Below are positions 49,048-57,413 of a DNA stretch of 64,000 nt, piece after piece. The stretch is taken from contig JAPSJS010000011.1 in assembly GCA_031178065.1 (NCBI GenBank), positions 1 through 64,000 on the forward strand, given 5' to 3'. Source of the DNA: Altererythrobacter sp. (GTDB lineage: Bacteria > Pseudomonadota > Alphaproteobacteria > Sphingomonadales > Sphingomonadaceae). The translations under genes were made by a program, and so were the position numbers. The notes beneath the pieces were generated by a model that ran no database searches, had not been told where the DNA came from, and saw only the letters and a list, made by a program, of their open reading frames with translations. How positions within the stretch are numbered: position 1 is the first letter of the stretch; every line of letters starts with the position of its first letter.

Positions 49048-50313
49048 ATGATTTCTCAGCTTCTTTCCCAGTCCAAGGCGCCCTCGGTGCTCGACCTCGG
49101 CGCGGCCGCACCGGCGACAGGCGGCGAAGCGGGCGTGCAAGGCGCGTTCTCGCGCCTGCTCTCCGCCCTCGGCGCCGCTGTGCAGGGCGGGCAGGCCGAG
49201 GAGCCGACTTCCGAGACACCAGAGATAGCCGTCGAAGACGAGGGCGAGGCCGTTCCGGTCATCGCGCTGCCGGACATTGCCGGAACCGGCAAGATCTTGC
49301 CGGCCGATGCCGAGGCTTTGCCGGAAGCGGCGGAGAATGCCGGTGCCGCCGAGGCTGCTCTGACCACGCTGGCGCTGACGCCGCCGCAGGTCGTGCAGCC
49401 GGCGGCTGGCGAGCCGGTGGCCAAGGCAGGGCACGCCTCCGCGCCCGCAACCGCCGCGTCCGCACTCCCGTTCGTGCCCCAGCTTCCTGCTGGTCTTCCG
49501 CTCCCCGCGCAGGCAGAGGGCGAGGCCGCCAAGCCGGCGACACCTGCCGTCGCGATCCAAGTCGCGCCGCTGCCCGCAACGGGCGAGACGGCCGCCGCGC
49601 CGCGCGATCCGGCGCTCGCTGCGGACAAGCCCGCGGTCGAGCTCGCCGCCAAGTTCCAGCCCGCCGGCGCTTCGGCCGAGCGCGGGCGCGACCCGGCCGC
49701 CGGCGATCGCCCTGCGGCCGAGCCGGCCGTGAAGGCGCCGAGCAGGATCGTCGCCGAACCCGCTTCGGTCCAAACGCCGGCACCGGTGCAGCCCGCGGCC
49801 CTTGCCGCTGCCACCCCAGCCGGCGCCGCGAGCGACGCCGCGCCGTCCTTCACTGCCGACAAACCCGCGGTCGAGACCGGCATCGCGCGCGAGCTCAGTC
49901 GGATCGTCGACAGCCTCGCCTCGGCGCGCGAGGCGATGGCGGGCAAGGGCGCGACGCTGGCGCTCGACCATGCCGAATTCGGCGAGCTCTCGCTTCGCTT
50001 CGACCAGCGGCGCGACGGCCAGCTCGGCGTCCAGATCGCCGCGGCCGATCCCGAGGCGCACCGCGCGGTCGCCGCTGCCGTGGCGGACCGGCCGGCCTTC
50101 ACGCAGGGCGACGGAAGCGCGCCGGGCAGCCAGCAGAACGCGCAGAGCGGCGGCAATGCGTCCGCCCGCGGCGGATCGCTTGCCGACCGCGACGGCGGCT
50201 CTGCCGAAGGCAATCCACCGCACCGTGAGCGGCACGAAGGCCGCCGCCGCGCCGACACCGACACCTCCGGGCAGGGCGCTCGCCGCGGCGACGGCTCCGC
50301 GATCTACGCCTGA
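49048..50313 (+). CDS. fliK: Flagellar hook-length control protein FliK
   Basis: A 421-residue protein from ATG 49048 (MISQLLSQSKAPSVLDLG). The N-terminal two-thirds are Ala/Pro-rich and likely extended, suiting the ruler role. The C-terminal part contains the conserved export-switch domain (ELSRIVDSLASAREAMAGKGATLALDHAEFGELSLRFDQRRDGQLGVQIAAADPEAHRAVAAAVADRP). It measures hook length and switches FlhB specificity. Two rare TTG leucine codons fall exactly in the TTGCCG motifs of an embedded enhancer-like site. The ORF track start at 48736 belongs to fliJ territory. Confidence 0.88.
   Translation: MISQLLSQSKAPSVLDLGAAAPATGGEAGVQGAFSRLLSALGAAVQGGQAEEPTSETPEIAVEDEGEAVPVIALPDIAGTGKILPADAEALPEAAENAGAAEAALTTLALTPPQVVQPAAGEPVAKAGHASAPATAASALPFVPQLPAGLPLPAQAEGEAAKPATPAVAIQVAPLPATGETAAAPRDPALAADKPAVELAAKFQPAGASAERGRDPAAGDRPAAEPAVKAPSRIVAEPASVQTPAPVQPAALAAATPAGAASDAAPSFTADKPAVETGIARELSRIVDSLASAREAMAGKGATLALDHAEFGELSLRFDQRRDGQLGVQIAAADPEAHRAVAAAVADRPAFTQGDGSAPGSQQNAQSGGNASARGGSLADRDGGSAEGNPPHRERHEGRRRADTDTSGQGARRGDGSAIYA
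49277..49323. promoter_or_regulatory. Putative intragenic FlbD enhancer array in fliK
   Basis: TTGCCG-N4-CGGCAA-N4-TTGCCG at 49277-49302 and a further TTGCCG at 49318-49323. The triad has exactly the spacing seen upstream of flgB. It is about 265 bp downstream of the fliK sigma-54 promoter, a position from which enhancer-binding activators can still act by looping. Confidence 0.5.
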
Positions 50314-50346
50314 CCCGGCCAACGCATCCAATTCGAGGACCAAGGA

Positions 50347-50931
50347 ATGAGTGACAAGAAGGACAACCAGGACAAGCCGGCCAAGGGCAGGGGCGTGCTC
50401 AAGCTGCTGCTGGTGGGTGTGCTCGTCGCCGGTGCGGCCGGGGGCACGGTGTTCGGCCTGATGTCGACCGGCGTGATCCAGATGGCCGGCGCGAATGCCA
50501 CGGAAGCCGGGCCGCAGTTCGTGCTCAAGGGAGAGAAAGACCCCTACGCACCGCCCGCGCCGAAGGGCTCCACCGGCAAAACCGACGTCGTCCACGGCGA
50601 AGGCGGCAACAAGTACCGCACTGCCTATTTCAGCTTCGCCGAGGACTTCACTTCGAACCTCAAGAACAGCGACGGCCTCATCCAGGTGAGCCTCGCCGCC
50701 TCGACCCGTCGCGACGGGCGCGTGCTGATGTGGCTCGACGAGCACCAGCTCGCGATCCGCTCGCGCATCCTCGTCGAGCTTGCCGACACGCCCGAGGAAA
50801 CGGTGATGACCAGCGCGGGCAAGAAGGACCTGCAGAAGCGCCTGACCGACGCGGTCAACGCCGTGCTCGTCGAGCAGGAAGGCTTCGGCGGGGTCGACAA
50901 CGTCTACTTCCGGACCTTCATCGTCCAATGA
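50347..50931 (+). CDS. fliL: Flagellar basal body-associated protein FliL
   Basis: A 194-residue single-pass inner-membrane protein. A short charged N-terminus precedes the TM helix (LKLLLVGVLVAGAAGGTVFGLM). The periplasmic SPFH-like domain shows YRTAYFSFAEDFTSNLKNSDGLIQVSLAASTRRDGRVLMWLDEHQLAIRSRILVELADTPEETVMTSAGKKDLQKRLTDAVNAVL. It surrounds and stabilises stators. SD AAGGA precedes the ATG. Confidence 0.92.
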   Translation: MSDKKDNQDKPAKGRGVLKLLLVGVLVAGAAGGTVFGLMSTGVIQMAGANATEAGPQFVLKGEKDPYAPPAPKGSTGKTDVVHGEGGNKYRTAYFSFAEDFTSNLKNSDGLIQVSLAASTRRDGRVLMWLDEHQLAIRSRILVELADTPEETVMTSAGKKDLQKRLTDAVNAVLVEQEGFGGVDNVYFRTFIVQ

Positions 50932-51827
50932 CGCGCCGCGCTTCTCCCAAGGCGGGTCGCCGTCCTGCGACCCACGCGGGCGTGCTGCTGCGCGGGCGCG
51001 AGGCGCCGGTCGAGCTCGGTCCCGAGTTCGAACGGTTCGCCGCCCGCCTGTGCGGCGCCCTGCGCGCCAGCGTCGCCGCCGTGGCCAACGATGCCGAGAC
51101 GCGCGTCGCCTCGCTCGGCGCGCAGGCGCTCGCGGGGGCGGAACTGACGGGCCACTGCGCGCCGCTGATCGCCCCGAGCCGCCACCGCTTCGGCATGGCC
51201 GGGCATGCCCTGTTCCTCGCGCTCGACGGGCGCGCGATCCTCGAACAGCTCGACCGCACTTTCGGCGGCACGGGCGAGATCGGCGAGCGTCTGCCGGCCG
51301 AGCTGCCGCACACCGCACGGCTGCTGTCGCAGCGGTTCGAACGCCAGGTCCTCGCCGCGATGGCGGGCGAGCTCGGTGGTCTCGAATTCCGCACCGACAG
51401 TTCCTCGCCGGCCGAGCTTCGCGCGCCCTTCGCGCCCGATGCGGAGCTGACCGCGCTGACGCTCGAGGTCGCGACCCGCGGGCGCACCTGGCACATCGTG
51501 CTCGCACTCGAGACCGCCGCGCTTTCTTCGCTCCTGCCCAAGCGTGCCTCGGCGCCCCGCGCGCCGGTCTCGCGCCGCAAGCCGGGCATCCACGAGGCGC
51601 CGTTTGCCGACCTGCCGCTCGCCGCCAGCGCGCGGCTGGTCGACATGGAAATGCCGCTCCACCGCCTGGCCGCGATCCAGCCGGGCACCGTTCTTCCGAT
51701 CATGGTCGCGCGCAACGTGCCGCTGCAGGTGGGCGAGATCATCATCGCCCGCGGCACCGTCGGCGAAGTCGACGACCAGGTCGCGCTCCAGATCACCCAG
51801 ACTTTCACCGCAAAGGAAATCCGATGA
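50928..51827 (+). CDS. fliM: Flagellar motor switch protein FliM, atypical N-terminus
   Basis: A 299-residue C-ring protein from ATG 50928, overlapping fliL by 4 bp. The middle domain contains the FliG-binding GGxG-type motif (DRTFGGTGEIGERLPAELPHTARLLSQRF). The C-terminal SpoA domain (LPLAASARLVDMEMPLHRLAAIQPGTVLPIMVARNVPLQVGEIIIARGTVGEVDDQVALQITQ) is well formed. The usual extreme N-terminal CheY-P-binding peptide of the EIDALL kind is absent; the protein starts MTRRASPKAGRRPATHAGVL. Rotation switching by CheY therefore may use another contact or not occur. Confidence 0.85.
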   Translation: MTRRASPKAGRRPATHAGVLLRGREAPVELGPEFERFAARLCGALRASVAAVANDAETRVASLGAQALAGAELTGHCAPLIAPSRHRFGMAGHALFLALDGRAILEQLDRTFGGTGEIGERLPAELPHTARLLSQRFERQVLAAMAGELGGLEFRTDSSSPAELRAPFAPDAELTALTLEVATRGRTWHIVLALETAALSSLLPKRASAPRAPVSRRKPGIHEAPFADLPLAASARLVDMEMPLHRLAAIQPGTVLPIMVARNVPLQVGEIIIARGTVGEVDDQVALQITQTFTAKEIR

Positions 51828-52174
51828 CCGACACCGCCCAGGGCTTCGGCCTGATTCAGGACATCGACGTCCGCCTGACGGTCGAGCTCGGCCGCGCGCA
51901 GATGAACCTGCGCGAAGTGCTCGATCTGGCGGAGGAAAGCGTGGTCATGCTCGATCGCCTGACCGACGAGCCGCTCGACGTGCTGGTCAACGGCAAGCTG
52001 ATCGCCAAGGGCGAAGTCGTCGCCGAGGGCAACCGCTTCGGCCTGCGCATCCTCGAACTCGTCGGCGCCAACCAGCCCGCCGCCGCGCCCCGCGAACGGC
52101 GCGCGCCGCCGATCGAGGTGACGACCAAGGCCGGCGCCAAGCAGGCGCCCAAGCAGGCGGAAGGCGCCGCCTGA
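51824..52174 (+). CDS. fliN: Flagellar motor switch protein FliN
   Basis: A 116-residue protein from ATG 51824 (ATGA overlap with fliM). The SpoA domain IQDIDVRLTVELGRAQMNLREVLDLAEESVVMLDRLTDEPLDVLVNGKLIAKGEVVAEGNRFGLRILEL is typical of FliN. A charged tail of ~30 residues rich in Lys, Ala and Pro is extra. It forms the lower C-ring with FliM and docks FliH. The ORF track's longer form overlaps fliM in another frame. Confidence 0.94.
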   Translation: MTDTAQGFGLIQDIDVRLTVELGRAQMNLREVLDLAEESVVMLDRLTDEPLDVLVNGKLIAKGEVVAEGNRFGLRILELVGANQPAAAPRERRAPPIEVTTKAGAKQAPKQAEGAA

Positions 52175-52452
52175 TGTTCTGGTACGTCGTCAAGCTGCTG
52201 GTCCTGCTGCCGCTGATCGGCCTGATGATCTGGGGCACCCTCAAGCTCGCCCAGCGCATGCAGGGCAAGTTCGGCGCGCCACAGGGCGGGACCAAGGCCG
52301 TGCGGATCGTCGAGACGACCATGCTTTCGCCGACCATGCGCCTCGCCGTGATCGAGTTCCACGGACGCGAGATCCTCGTCTCGACCTCGCGCGCGGGCCT
52401 GACGCGGCTTGCCGAAGCGCCGGCCCGCCCGGCGGTGGAGGACGCCGCGTGA
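52174..52452 (+). CDS. fliO: Flagellar biosynthesis protein FliO
   Basis: A 92-residue membrane protein from ATG 52174, sharing a base with the fliN stop (TGATG). One TM helix (FWYVVKLLVLLPLIGLMIWGTLKLA) is followed by a small cytoplasmic beta domain (GTKAVRIVETTMLSPTMRLAVIEFHGREILVSTSRAGLTRLAEA), as in FliO. It helps assemble the FliP ring. It is short for the family, and the position between fliN and fliP is decisive. Confidence 0.85.
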   Translation: MFWYVVKLLVLLPLIGLMIWGTLKLAQRMQGKFGAPQGGTKAVRIVETTMLSPTMRLAVIEFHGREILVSTSRAGLTRLAEAPARPAVEDAA

Positions 52453-53204
52453 AGCGGCTGGCGGCCATTCTGGGCGCGCTTGCCGCGCTCGCCATTCCCG
52501 CTGCGGCCAAGGCGCAGGCCGCCGTGCCCGGCGCGCTCGACCGTGCCTTCGGCGAACTCGGCGGCGCGGGGGGAGAGCCGCTGAGCATGTCGCTCCAGCT
52601 CCTCCTCGTCATGGGGCTGCTGACGATCCTGCCGGCGCTGATCCTGATGATGACCAGCTTCACGCGGATCATCGTCGTGCTCGCGATCCTGCGCCAGGCG
52701 CTCGGCCTGCAGCAGTCGCCGCCCAATCAGGTGCTGATCGGCCTGTCGCTGTTCCTCTCGCTGTTCGTCATGGCGCCCACGCTGGAGCGGGTGAACGATG
52801 CGGCGATCGCGCCTTACGCGGCGGGGCAGATGAATGCGGAAGAGGCGATCGAGGTCGCCGGCGACCAGTTCCACGCCTTCATGATCCGCCAGACGCGCGA
52901 GCGCGACCTGGAGATGTTCGCCGAAATCGCCGATGCGCCGAAGTTCGCCAGCCCGCAGGACGTGCCGTTCTCGATCCTGCTGCCGGCCTTCGTCACCAGT
53001 GAGCTCAAGACGGCGTTCCAGATCGGCTTCATGCTGTTCCTGCCGTTCCTGGTGATCGACCTCGTCGTCTCCAGCGTGCTGATGAGCCTCGGCATGATGA
53101 TGATGAGCCCGATGCTGGTGTCGCTGCCGTTCAAGCTGCTGCTGTTCGTCCTGGTAGACGGATGGGCGCTGCTGATGGGCTCGCTCGCCTCGAGTTTCGC
53201 CTGA
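52449..53204 (+). CDS. fliP: Flagellar export gate protein FliP
   Basis: A 251-residue membrane protein starting at GTG 52449 with a cleavable signal sequence (KRLAAILGALAALAIPAAAKAQA). The conserved core is LQLLLVMGLLTILPALILMMTSFTRIIVVLAILRQALGLQQSPPNQVLIGLSLFLSLFVMAPTLERV, followed by RQTRERDLEMF and the C-terminal helices SELKTAFQIGFMLFLPFLVIDLVVSSVLMSLGMMMMSPM. FliP pentamers form the export pore with FliQ and FliR. Confidence 0.96.
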   Translation: MKRLAAILGALAALAIPAAAKAQAAVPGALDRAFGELGGAGGEPLSMSLQLLLVMGLLTILPALILMMTSFTRIIVVLAILRQALGLQQSPPNQVLIGLSLFLSLFVMAPTLERVNDAAIAPYAAGQMNAEEAIEVAGDQFHAFMIRQTRERDLEMFAEIADAPKFASPQDVPFSILLPAFVTSELKTAFQIGFMLFLPFLVIDLVVSSVLMSLGMMMMSPMLVSLPFKLLLFVLVDGWALLMGSLASSFA

Positions 53205-53206
53205 CC

Positions 53207-53479
53207 ATGGACGAGCTTCCGATCCTCCTCGCGCTGGCGGACCGCATGCTGTGGATCACCGCGCTGGTGGCGGCGCCTGTGCTGCTCGCCAGTCTTGCCA
53301 TCGGCCTCGTCGTCGGGCTGATCCAGGCGGCCACCTCGGTTAACGAGCAGACGCTGACTTTCGTGCCCAAGCTCGCCGCGGTGGCGCTCGTGCTGGTCCT
53401 CTTCGGCGCCTCGATGATGGCGCTGCTGGGCGACTTCATGCAGGAAATCTTCATGGAAATCGCCAGGATCGGCGAGTGA
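53207..53479 (+). CDS. fliQ: Flagellar export gate protein FliQ
   Basis: A 90-residue two-helix membrane protein from ATG 53207. The sequence LADRMLWITALVAAPVLLASLAIGLVVGLIQAATSVNEQTLTFVPKLAAVALVLVLFGASMMALLGDFMQEIF follows the family throughout, including the QAATSVNEQTLTFVPK loop. Length is normal. It packs around FliP-FliR in the export gate. It overlaps fliR by 4 bp. Confidence 0.96.
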   Translation: MDELPILLALADRMLWITALVAAPVLLASLAIGLVVGLIQAATSVNEQTLTFVPKLAAVALVLVLFGASMMALLGDFMQEIFMEIARIGE

Positions 53480-54261
53480 TCGCGCTCGATCTTGGCCTCG
53501 GCGCGATCGAGCAGGACTTCTGGCGCGTCGTGTTCCTGATGACCCGCATCGGCGCCGCCCTGCTCGCCGCCCCGATCTTCGGCGCGGCATCGGTCCCGAT
53601 GACGGTGCGCGTGTGCGTGACCGGGGCGCTGGCGATCTTCGTCGCGGTCTGGCTGCCGGCGGTGACCCCGCCCGAGGCGCTGTTCTCCGCCGCCGGCCTG
53701 CTGGCCGTCGCAGGCGAAGTCGCCGTTGGGCTCACGCTCGGCTTCGTGCTCCAGATCGCCTTCGCCGCGCCGGTCATCGCGGCCGAAGTGATCGGCGGGG
53801 CGATGGGCATGAGCATGGCCATGGCGGCCGATCCCAACGGCGGCGGGCAGACGACCGCGTTCGGCCAGTACTTCACCATCGTGCTGATCCTGATCTTCCT
53901 CGCGCTCGGCGCGCATCTGCACTGGATCGCGCTGCTGGTCGAAAGCTACCGCACCTTCCCGCCGGGCCAGACCTGGCTGGGCGCCGACGGCTTCGCGCAG
54001 GTCGCGAGCTTCGCCGGCGCCATGTTCGAGACCGCGGTGCGCATCGCGCTACCGGTCACGCTGGTGCTGCTGCTGGTGCAGATGCTGACCGGCGTGCTCA
54101 GCCGCTCGGCCCCCTCGCTCAACCTCTTCGCGCTCGGCCTGCCGGCTGGCGTGCTGGCGGGGATCGCGGCGCTGATCATCGCCGCGCCGATGATCTACGA
54201 GCAGTTCGGCGACATCGCCGAGATGGCTCTGGGTCAAACCGAGCGGGTGCTGGTGCAATGA
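53476..54261 (+). CDS. fliR: Flagellar export gate protein FliR
   Basis: A 261-residue polytopic membrane protein beginning at GTG 53476 within the fliQ stop. Motifs include FLMTRIGAALLAAPIFGAASVPMTVRVCVTGALAIFVAVWLP and AGEVAVGLTLGFVLQIAFAAPVIAAEVIGGAMGMSMAMAADPNGGGQ, then ALPVTLVLLLVQMLTGVLSRSAPSLNLFALGLPAGVLAG. It completes the FliPQR gate. Normal length. The stop overlaps flhB. Confidence 0.96.
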   Translation: MIALDLGLGAIEQDFWRVVFLMTRIGAALLAAPIFGAASVPMTVRVCVTGALAIFVAVWLPAVTPPEALFSAAGLLAVAGEVAVGLTLGFVLQIAFAAPVIAAEVIGGAMGMSMAMAADPNGGGQTTAFGQYFTIVLILIFLALGAHLHWIALLVESYRTFPPGQTWLGADGFAQVASFAGAMFETAVRIALPVTLVLLLVQMLTGVLSRSAPSLNLFALGLPAGVLAGIAALIIAAPMIYEQFGDIAEMALGQTERVLVQ

Positions 54262-55388
54262 GCGAGACCGCCGGCGAAAAGACCTTCGCGCCGACCGAGA
54301 AGCGCAAGCGCGACGCCGCGCGCAAGGGCGATGTCCTGCGCTCGCGCGAGGCGACCACGGCGGTCGGGATCCTGTTCGGTGCCGCCTGGCTGATATTCGC
54401 CGGGCCCTGGCTGCTCGACGAGATGAGCCAGATCGTGCGCGAGAGCCTGGTGTTCGACCGCCGCGACATGACCGATTTCCAGCCCGGCCGCATGATGACG
54501 GTCAGCCTGTTCGTCGCCCTGCCGCCGATCCTCACGATCGCCGTGCCAATGATCGCGCTGGCGCTGATCACTCAGCTCGGCTTCGGCGGGGAAGGGCGCT
54601 GGGTGAACGAGAACCTCGCCTTCAAGGGCTCGCGCATCAATCCGCTCGCCGGGTTCAAGCGCATGTTCGGCCCGACCGGCTGGATCGAGATGGGCAAGGG
54701 TATCCTCAAGGTCGCGCTGCTCGGCGGGATCGCCTGGGTCTGGGGGCGGAGCTGGCTGGAGACGATCATGGGGCTCGGCGGCGGCAACCTGTCGCAGCAG
54801 CTCACCGCCGCGTGGGGCGCGGTGACCTCGCTGCTGATCGCGCTCGCCGGCGGGTTGATCGTGATCGCGCTGATCGACGCGCCGATCCAGTGGCTGCGCC
54901 GCAACCAGCGGCTCAAGATGAGCCACCAGGAAATGCGCGACGAGCACAAGCAGGCCGAAGGCTCGCCCGAGGCGCGCGCGCACCGCCGCCAGCGCCAGCG
55001 CGACATCGCGGCCGGGGGCGTGGCGCACGCCATGCGTGAGGCGCAGTTCGTGCTTACCAACCCGACGCACTTCGCGGTCGCGATGGTCTACGATCCCGAC
55101 AAGGCGGCCGCGCCGATCGTGCTCGCCAAGGGGCGCGGCGACAAGGCAGCGGCGATGAAGGAGCTGGCGCGCGAATACGGCGTGCCGCTGCTCGAATATC
55201 CGCAGCTCGCGCGCTCCGTCTACTACACCACGCGCGAGAACCAGACGATCCGCGAGGAGCTCTATGCCGCGGTCGCCTCCGTGCTGGCCTTCGTCCTCTC
55301 GCTCAAGCGCGGCGAGGCGCGGCCCGCGCCGGCGGTCGACGTGCCGGTGGAACTGCGCTTCGATGCCGACGGCCGCGTCCCCTCTTAA
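54258..55388 (+). CDS. flhB: Flagellar export gate and substrate-switch protein FlhB
   Basis: A 376-residue protein from ATG 54258. The N-terminus AGEKTFAPTEKRKRDAARKGDVLRSREAT, four membrane helices, and the cytoplasmic autocleavage motif NPTH (FVLTNPTHFAVAMVYDPDKAAAPIVLAKGRGDKAAAMKELAREYGVPLLEYPQLARSVYYTT) are intact. Self-cleavage at N-PTH, prompted by FliK, changes export from hook to filament substrates. The ORF track's 591-residue version starts inside fliR. Confidence 0.96.
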   Translation: MSETAGEKTFAPTEKRKRDAARKGDVLRSREATTAVGILFGAAWLIFAGPWLLDEMSQIVRESLVFDRRDMTDFQPGRMMTVSLFVALPPILTIAVPMIALALITQLGFGGEGRWVNENLAFKGSRINPLAGFKRMFGPTGWIEMGKGILKVALLGGIAWVWGRSWLETIMGLGGGNLSQQLTAAWGAVTSLLIALAGGLIVIALIDAPIQWLRRNQRLKMSHQEMRDEHKQAEGSPEARAHRRQRQRDIAAGGVAHAMREAQFVLTNPTHFAVAMVYDPDKAAAPIVLAKGRGDKAAAMKELAREYGVPLLEYPQLARSVYYTTRENQTIREELYAAVASVLAFVLSLKRGEARPAPAVDVPVELRFDADGRVPS

Positions 55389-55418
55389 CCCCCGCCCGCA
55401 GGAGCCGTTCTCACCGTC

Positions 55419-56840
55419 ATGAGCGAAATGTCGTCCATTATCGCCGGTCTCGGAGCAGGTAGCGGGATCGATATGGTCAAGTTGGCGAGCGACCTCGCCG
55501 ACGCGCAGTTCGCGCTGCGCAACGACCGGCTGAGCACGAGAAGCGAAGAGCTCGAGCGGCAGATTTCCGCCGCGTCCTCGCTCAAGAACACGCTGGCCAT
55601 GCTGGCGAGCGCGCTGGGCGACCGGGTCCGCGCGGGGGACCTCGCGGTCAAGCCGCAGATTGGCAACTCCGCCGTCGCCACGGTAACCAGCCCGCCGGGC
55701 ACGACCGGCTCCGGCTCCTACAGCCTCGAAGTGCTCGCGCTTGCGCGGGGACAGACGCTGGCGGGCCCCGCCATGGCCGACCCGGCCGCGGTTGTCGGGG
55801 CGGGGTCGCTGACCTTCCGCTTCGGCACGACCGACGGCACGGACTTCACGGCCGATGCCGAGCAGACGGCGGTGACCGTCGACATTGCCAGCGGCTCGAC
55901 GCTGTCCGACATTGCCAACGCGATCAACGCCAAGAATGCCGGGCTGAGCGCCTACGTCGCGCAGACCCCGCAGGGCGCGCAACTCGTGATCAAGGGAGCG
56001 GAGGGCGCGAAGAGCGGCTTCGTCGTCGAGGCGACCGAGACCGCCGGCGAGGAAGGGCTGGCGGCGCTGGCGTGGAACCCGGCCGCCGGCGGCGATCCGG
56101 GCCGGCTGCTCGCGGCCTCCGCCGATGCCCAATTCAAGCTCGACGGTATCGCCATGACCAGCGCCAGCAACGACGTCGGCACGGTGGCGCCCGGGCTGGC
56201 GCTGAAGCTGACCGGCACCAATGCCGGCACCTCGACGACGATCGGCTTTCCCAGCCCGGTCGGCACGATCTCCTCGGCGATGCAGGACATCGTCAACGCT
56301 CTCAACGAAGTGGTGAGCGAGCTCTACACCGCGACCGATCCGATGAACGGCGACCTCGCGCGCGATCCGGGCGCCCGAGCGCTCAAGCGAACGCTGTCGG
56401 AGCTTTCGGGCATGGAGATCATGCCCAACGCGCCCGAGGGCGCCCCGCGCACGCTGGCCGATCTCGGCCTCGCGATCCAGCGCGACGGCACCTTCCGGCT
56501 CGACACCGCGCGCCTCGATGCGACTCTGGCGCGCGACCCGGGCGGCGTCGCCGCGATGTTCACCACCGGCCTCTACGGCATCTATGCGACCGTCGACCGG
56601 ATCTCGCGCCAGGCTTCGCGCACCGGCGATCCGGGTTCGCTTGCCGGGTCGATCGCGCGCTATCAGTCGCAGTCGACCGACCTTTCGGAAGCGGCCGCGA
56701 AGCTGGCCGACCAGCAGGAAACCCTGCGCGCCAACATGGTCGCGCGTTTCGCCAAGGCGGACTCGCGCATTGCCGCCTCGCAATCGACGCTGTCGTTCCT
56801 CCAGTCGCAGATCGACGCCTGGAACGCCGGGAAGGACTGA
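55419..56840 (+). CDS. fliD: Flagellar filament cap protein FliD
   Basis: A 473-residue cap protein (HAP2). The N-terminus MSSIIAGLGAGSGIDMVKLASDLADAQFALRNDRLSTRSEELERQISAASSLKNTLAMLASAL matches the family. The middle domain contains ADIANAINAKNAGLSAYVAQTPQGAQLVIKG-like FliD repeats, and the C-terminal helices run YQSQSTDLSEAAAKLADQQETLRANMVARFAKADSRIAASQSTLSFLQSQIDAWN. It promotes flagellin polymerisation at the filament tip. It lies 30 bp after flhB. Confidence 0.93.
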   Translation: MSEMSSIIAGLGAGSGIDMVKLASDLADAQFALRNDRLSTRSEELERQISAASSLKNTLAMLASALGDRVRAGDLAVKPQIGNSAVATVTSPPGTTGSGSYSLEVLALARGQTLAGPAMADPAAVVGAGSLTFRFGTTDGTDFTADAEQTAVTVDIASGSTLSDIANAINAKNAGLSAYVAQTPQGAQLVIKGAEGAKSGFVVEATETAGEEGLAALAWNPAAGGDPGRLLAASADAQFKLDGIAMTSASNDVGTVAPGLALKLTGTNAGTSTTIGFPSPVGTISSAMQDIVNALNEVVSELYTATDPMNGDLARDPGARALKRTLSELSGMEIMPNAPEGAPRTLADLGLAIQRDGTFRLDTARLDATLARDPGGVAAMFTTGLYGIYATVDRISRQASRTGDPGSLAGSIARYQSQSTDLSEAAAKLADQQETLRANMVARFAKADSRIAASQSTLSFLQSQIDAWNAGKD

Positions 56841-56844
56841 GGCG

Positions 56845-57240
56845 ATGCTGGCGCTCACCGATCCGCACGAGGCCTACCGCCGCAGCTCGCTCGACGCGCG
56901 GGTGCACGGCGGCGATTCTGCGGCGCTCGTGCAGCTCTGCCTCGAGCAGGCGATCGCGGGCCTCGGCTCCGCCCTGTTCGCACAGGAGCGCGGCGATCCC
57001 ATGCTGCGCAGCAAGGGGCTGACCCGCGCGCTGACCGCGATCACGGCGCTGGAAATGGGTGTGGACCGCAAGGCTCCGCTGGCCGAGGCGCTGCTGCAGG
57101 TCTACGGTGCGGCGCGGCAGGCGGTGCTGGGCAGCGTGGCCGATTTCAACGCCGATCTGCTCGCTTCGGTGCGGCAGGATTTCCTCGAGATCGAGGCCGC
57201 CCTGCGCGGCGCAGCACAGTCGCCTGCGGCGGAGGGCTGA
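56845..57240 (+). CDS. fliS: Flagellin export chaperone FliS
   Basis: A 131-residue helical protein from ATG 56845, four bases after fliD. DPHEAYRRSSLDARVHGGDSAALVQLCLEQAIAGLGSALFAQERGDPMLRSKGLTRALTAITALEMGVD follows the FliS order of an N-terminal tyrosine motif, then four helices with the 'kA..ii..L...ld' pattern. It binds the disordered C-terminus of flagellin before export. No fliT follows; the next gene is a regulator. Confidence 0.88.
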   Translation: MLALTDPHEAYRRSSLDARVHGGDSAALVQLCLEQAIAGLGSALFAQERGDPMLRSKGLTRALTAITALEMGVDRKAPLAEALLQVYGAARQAVLGSVADFNADLLASVRQDFLEIEAALRGAAQSPAAEG

Positions 57241-57413
57241 ACGGCTCCGCGAAACACATTTTAACGTTTGCAGAACCCTTGCCATTAAGTTAACGCCGCC
57301 CTGGCTGACCGGGGGGTTTGATTGAGCTTGGGGGCGCAGAATTCCCGCATCGGCCTTGCACCGATGAGTGGTTGCACGTGCGAAGCGCGGAGCCGTTCAG
57401 CCGGGTGCCGGCC

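Noticed and set aside
49027-51507. 826-residue minus-strand ORF
   Set aside because: It spans fliK, fliL and fliM in antisense and lacks any domain signature.
54234-56858. 874-residue minus-strand ORF
   Set aside because: It lies opposite flhB and fliD; the sequence is arginine-rich read-through of GC-rich codons, not a protein family.
57261-57295. CtrA binding site before the LuxR-type regulator (two TTAACG)
   Set aside because: The two half-sites are 23 bp apart, not 7, and do not match TTAACCAT; probably chance in the only AT-rich stretch.
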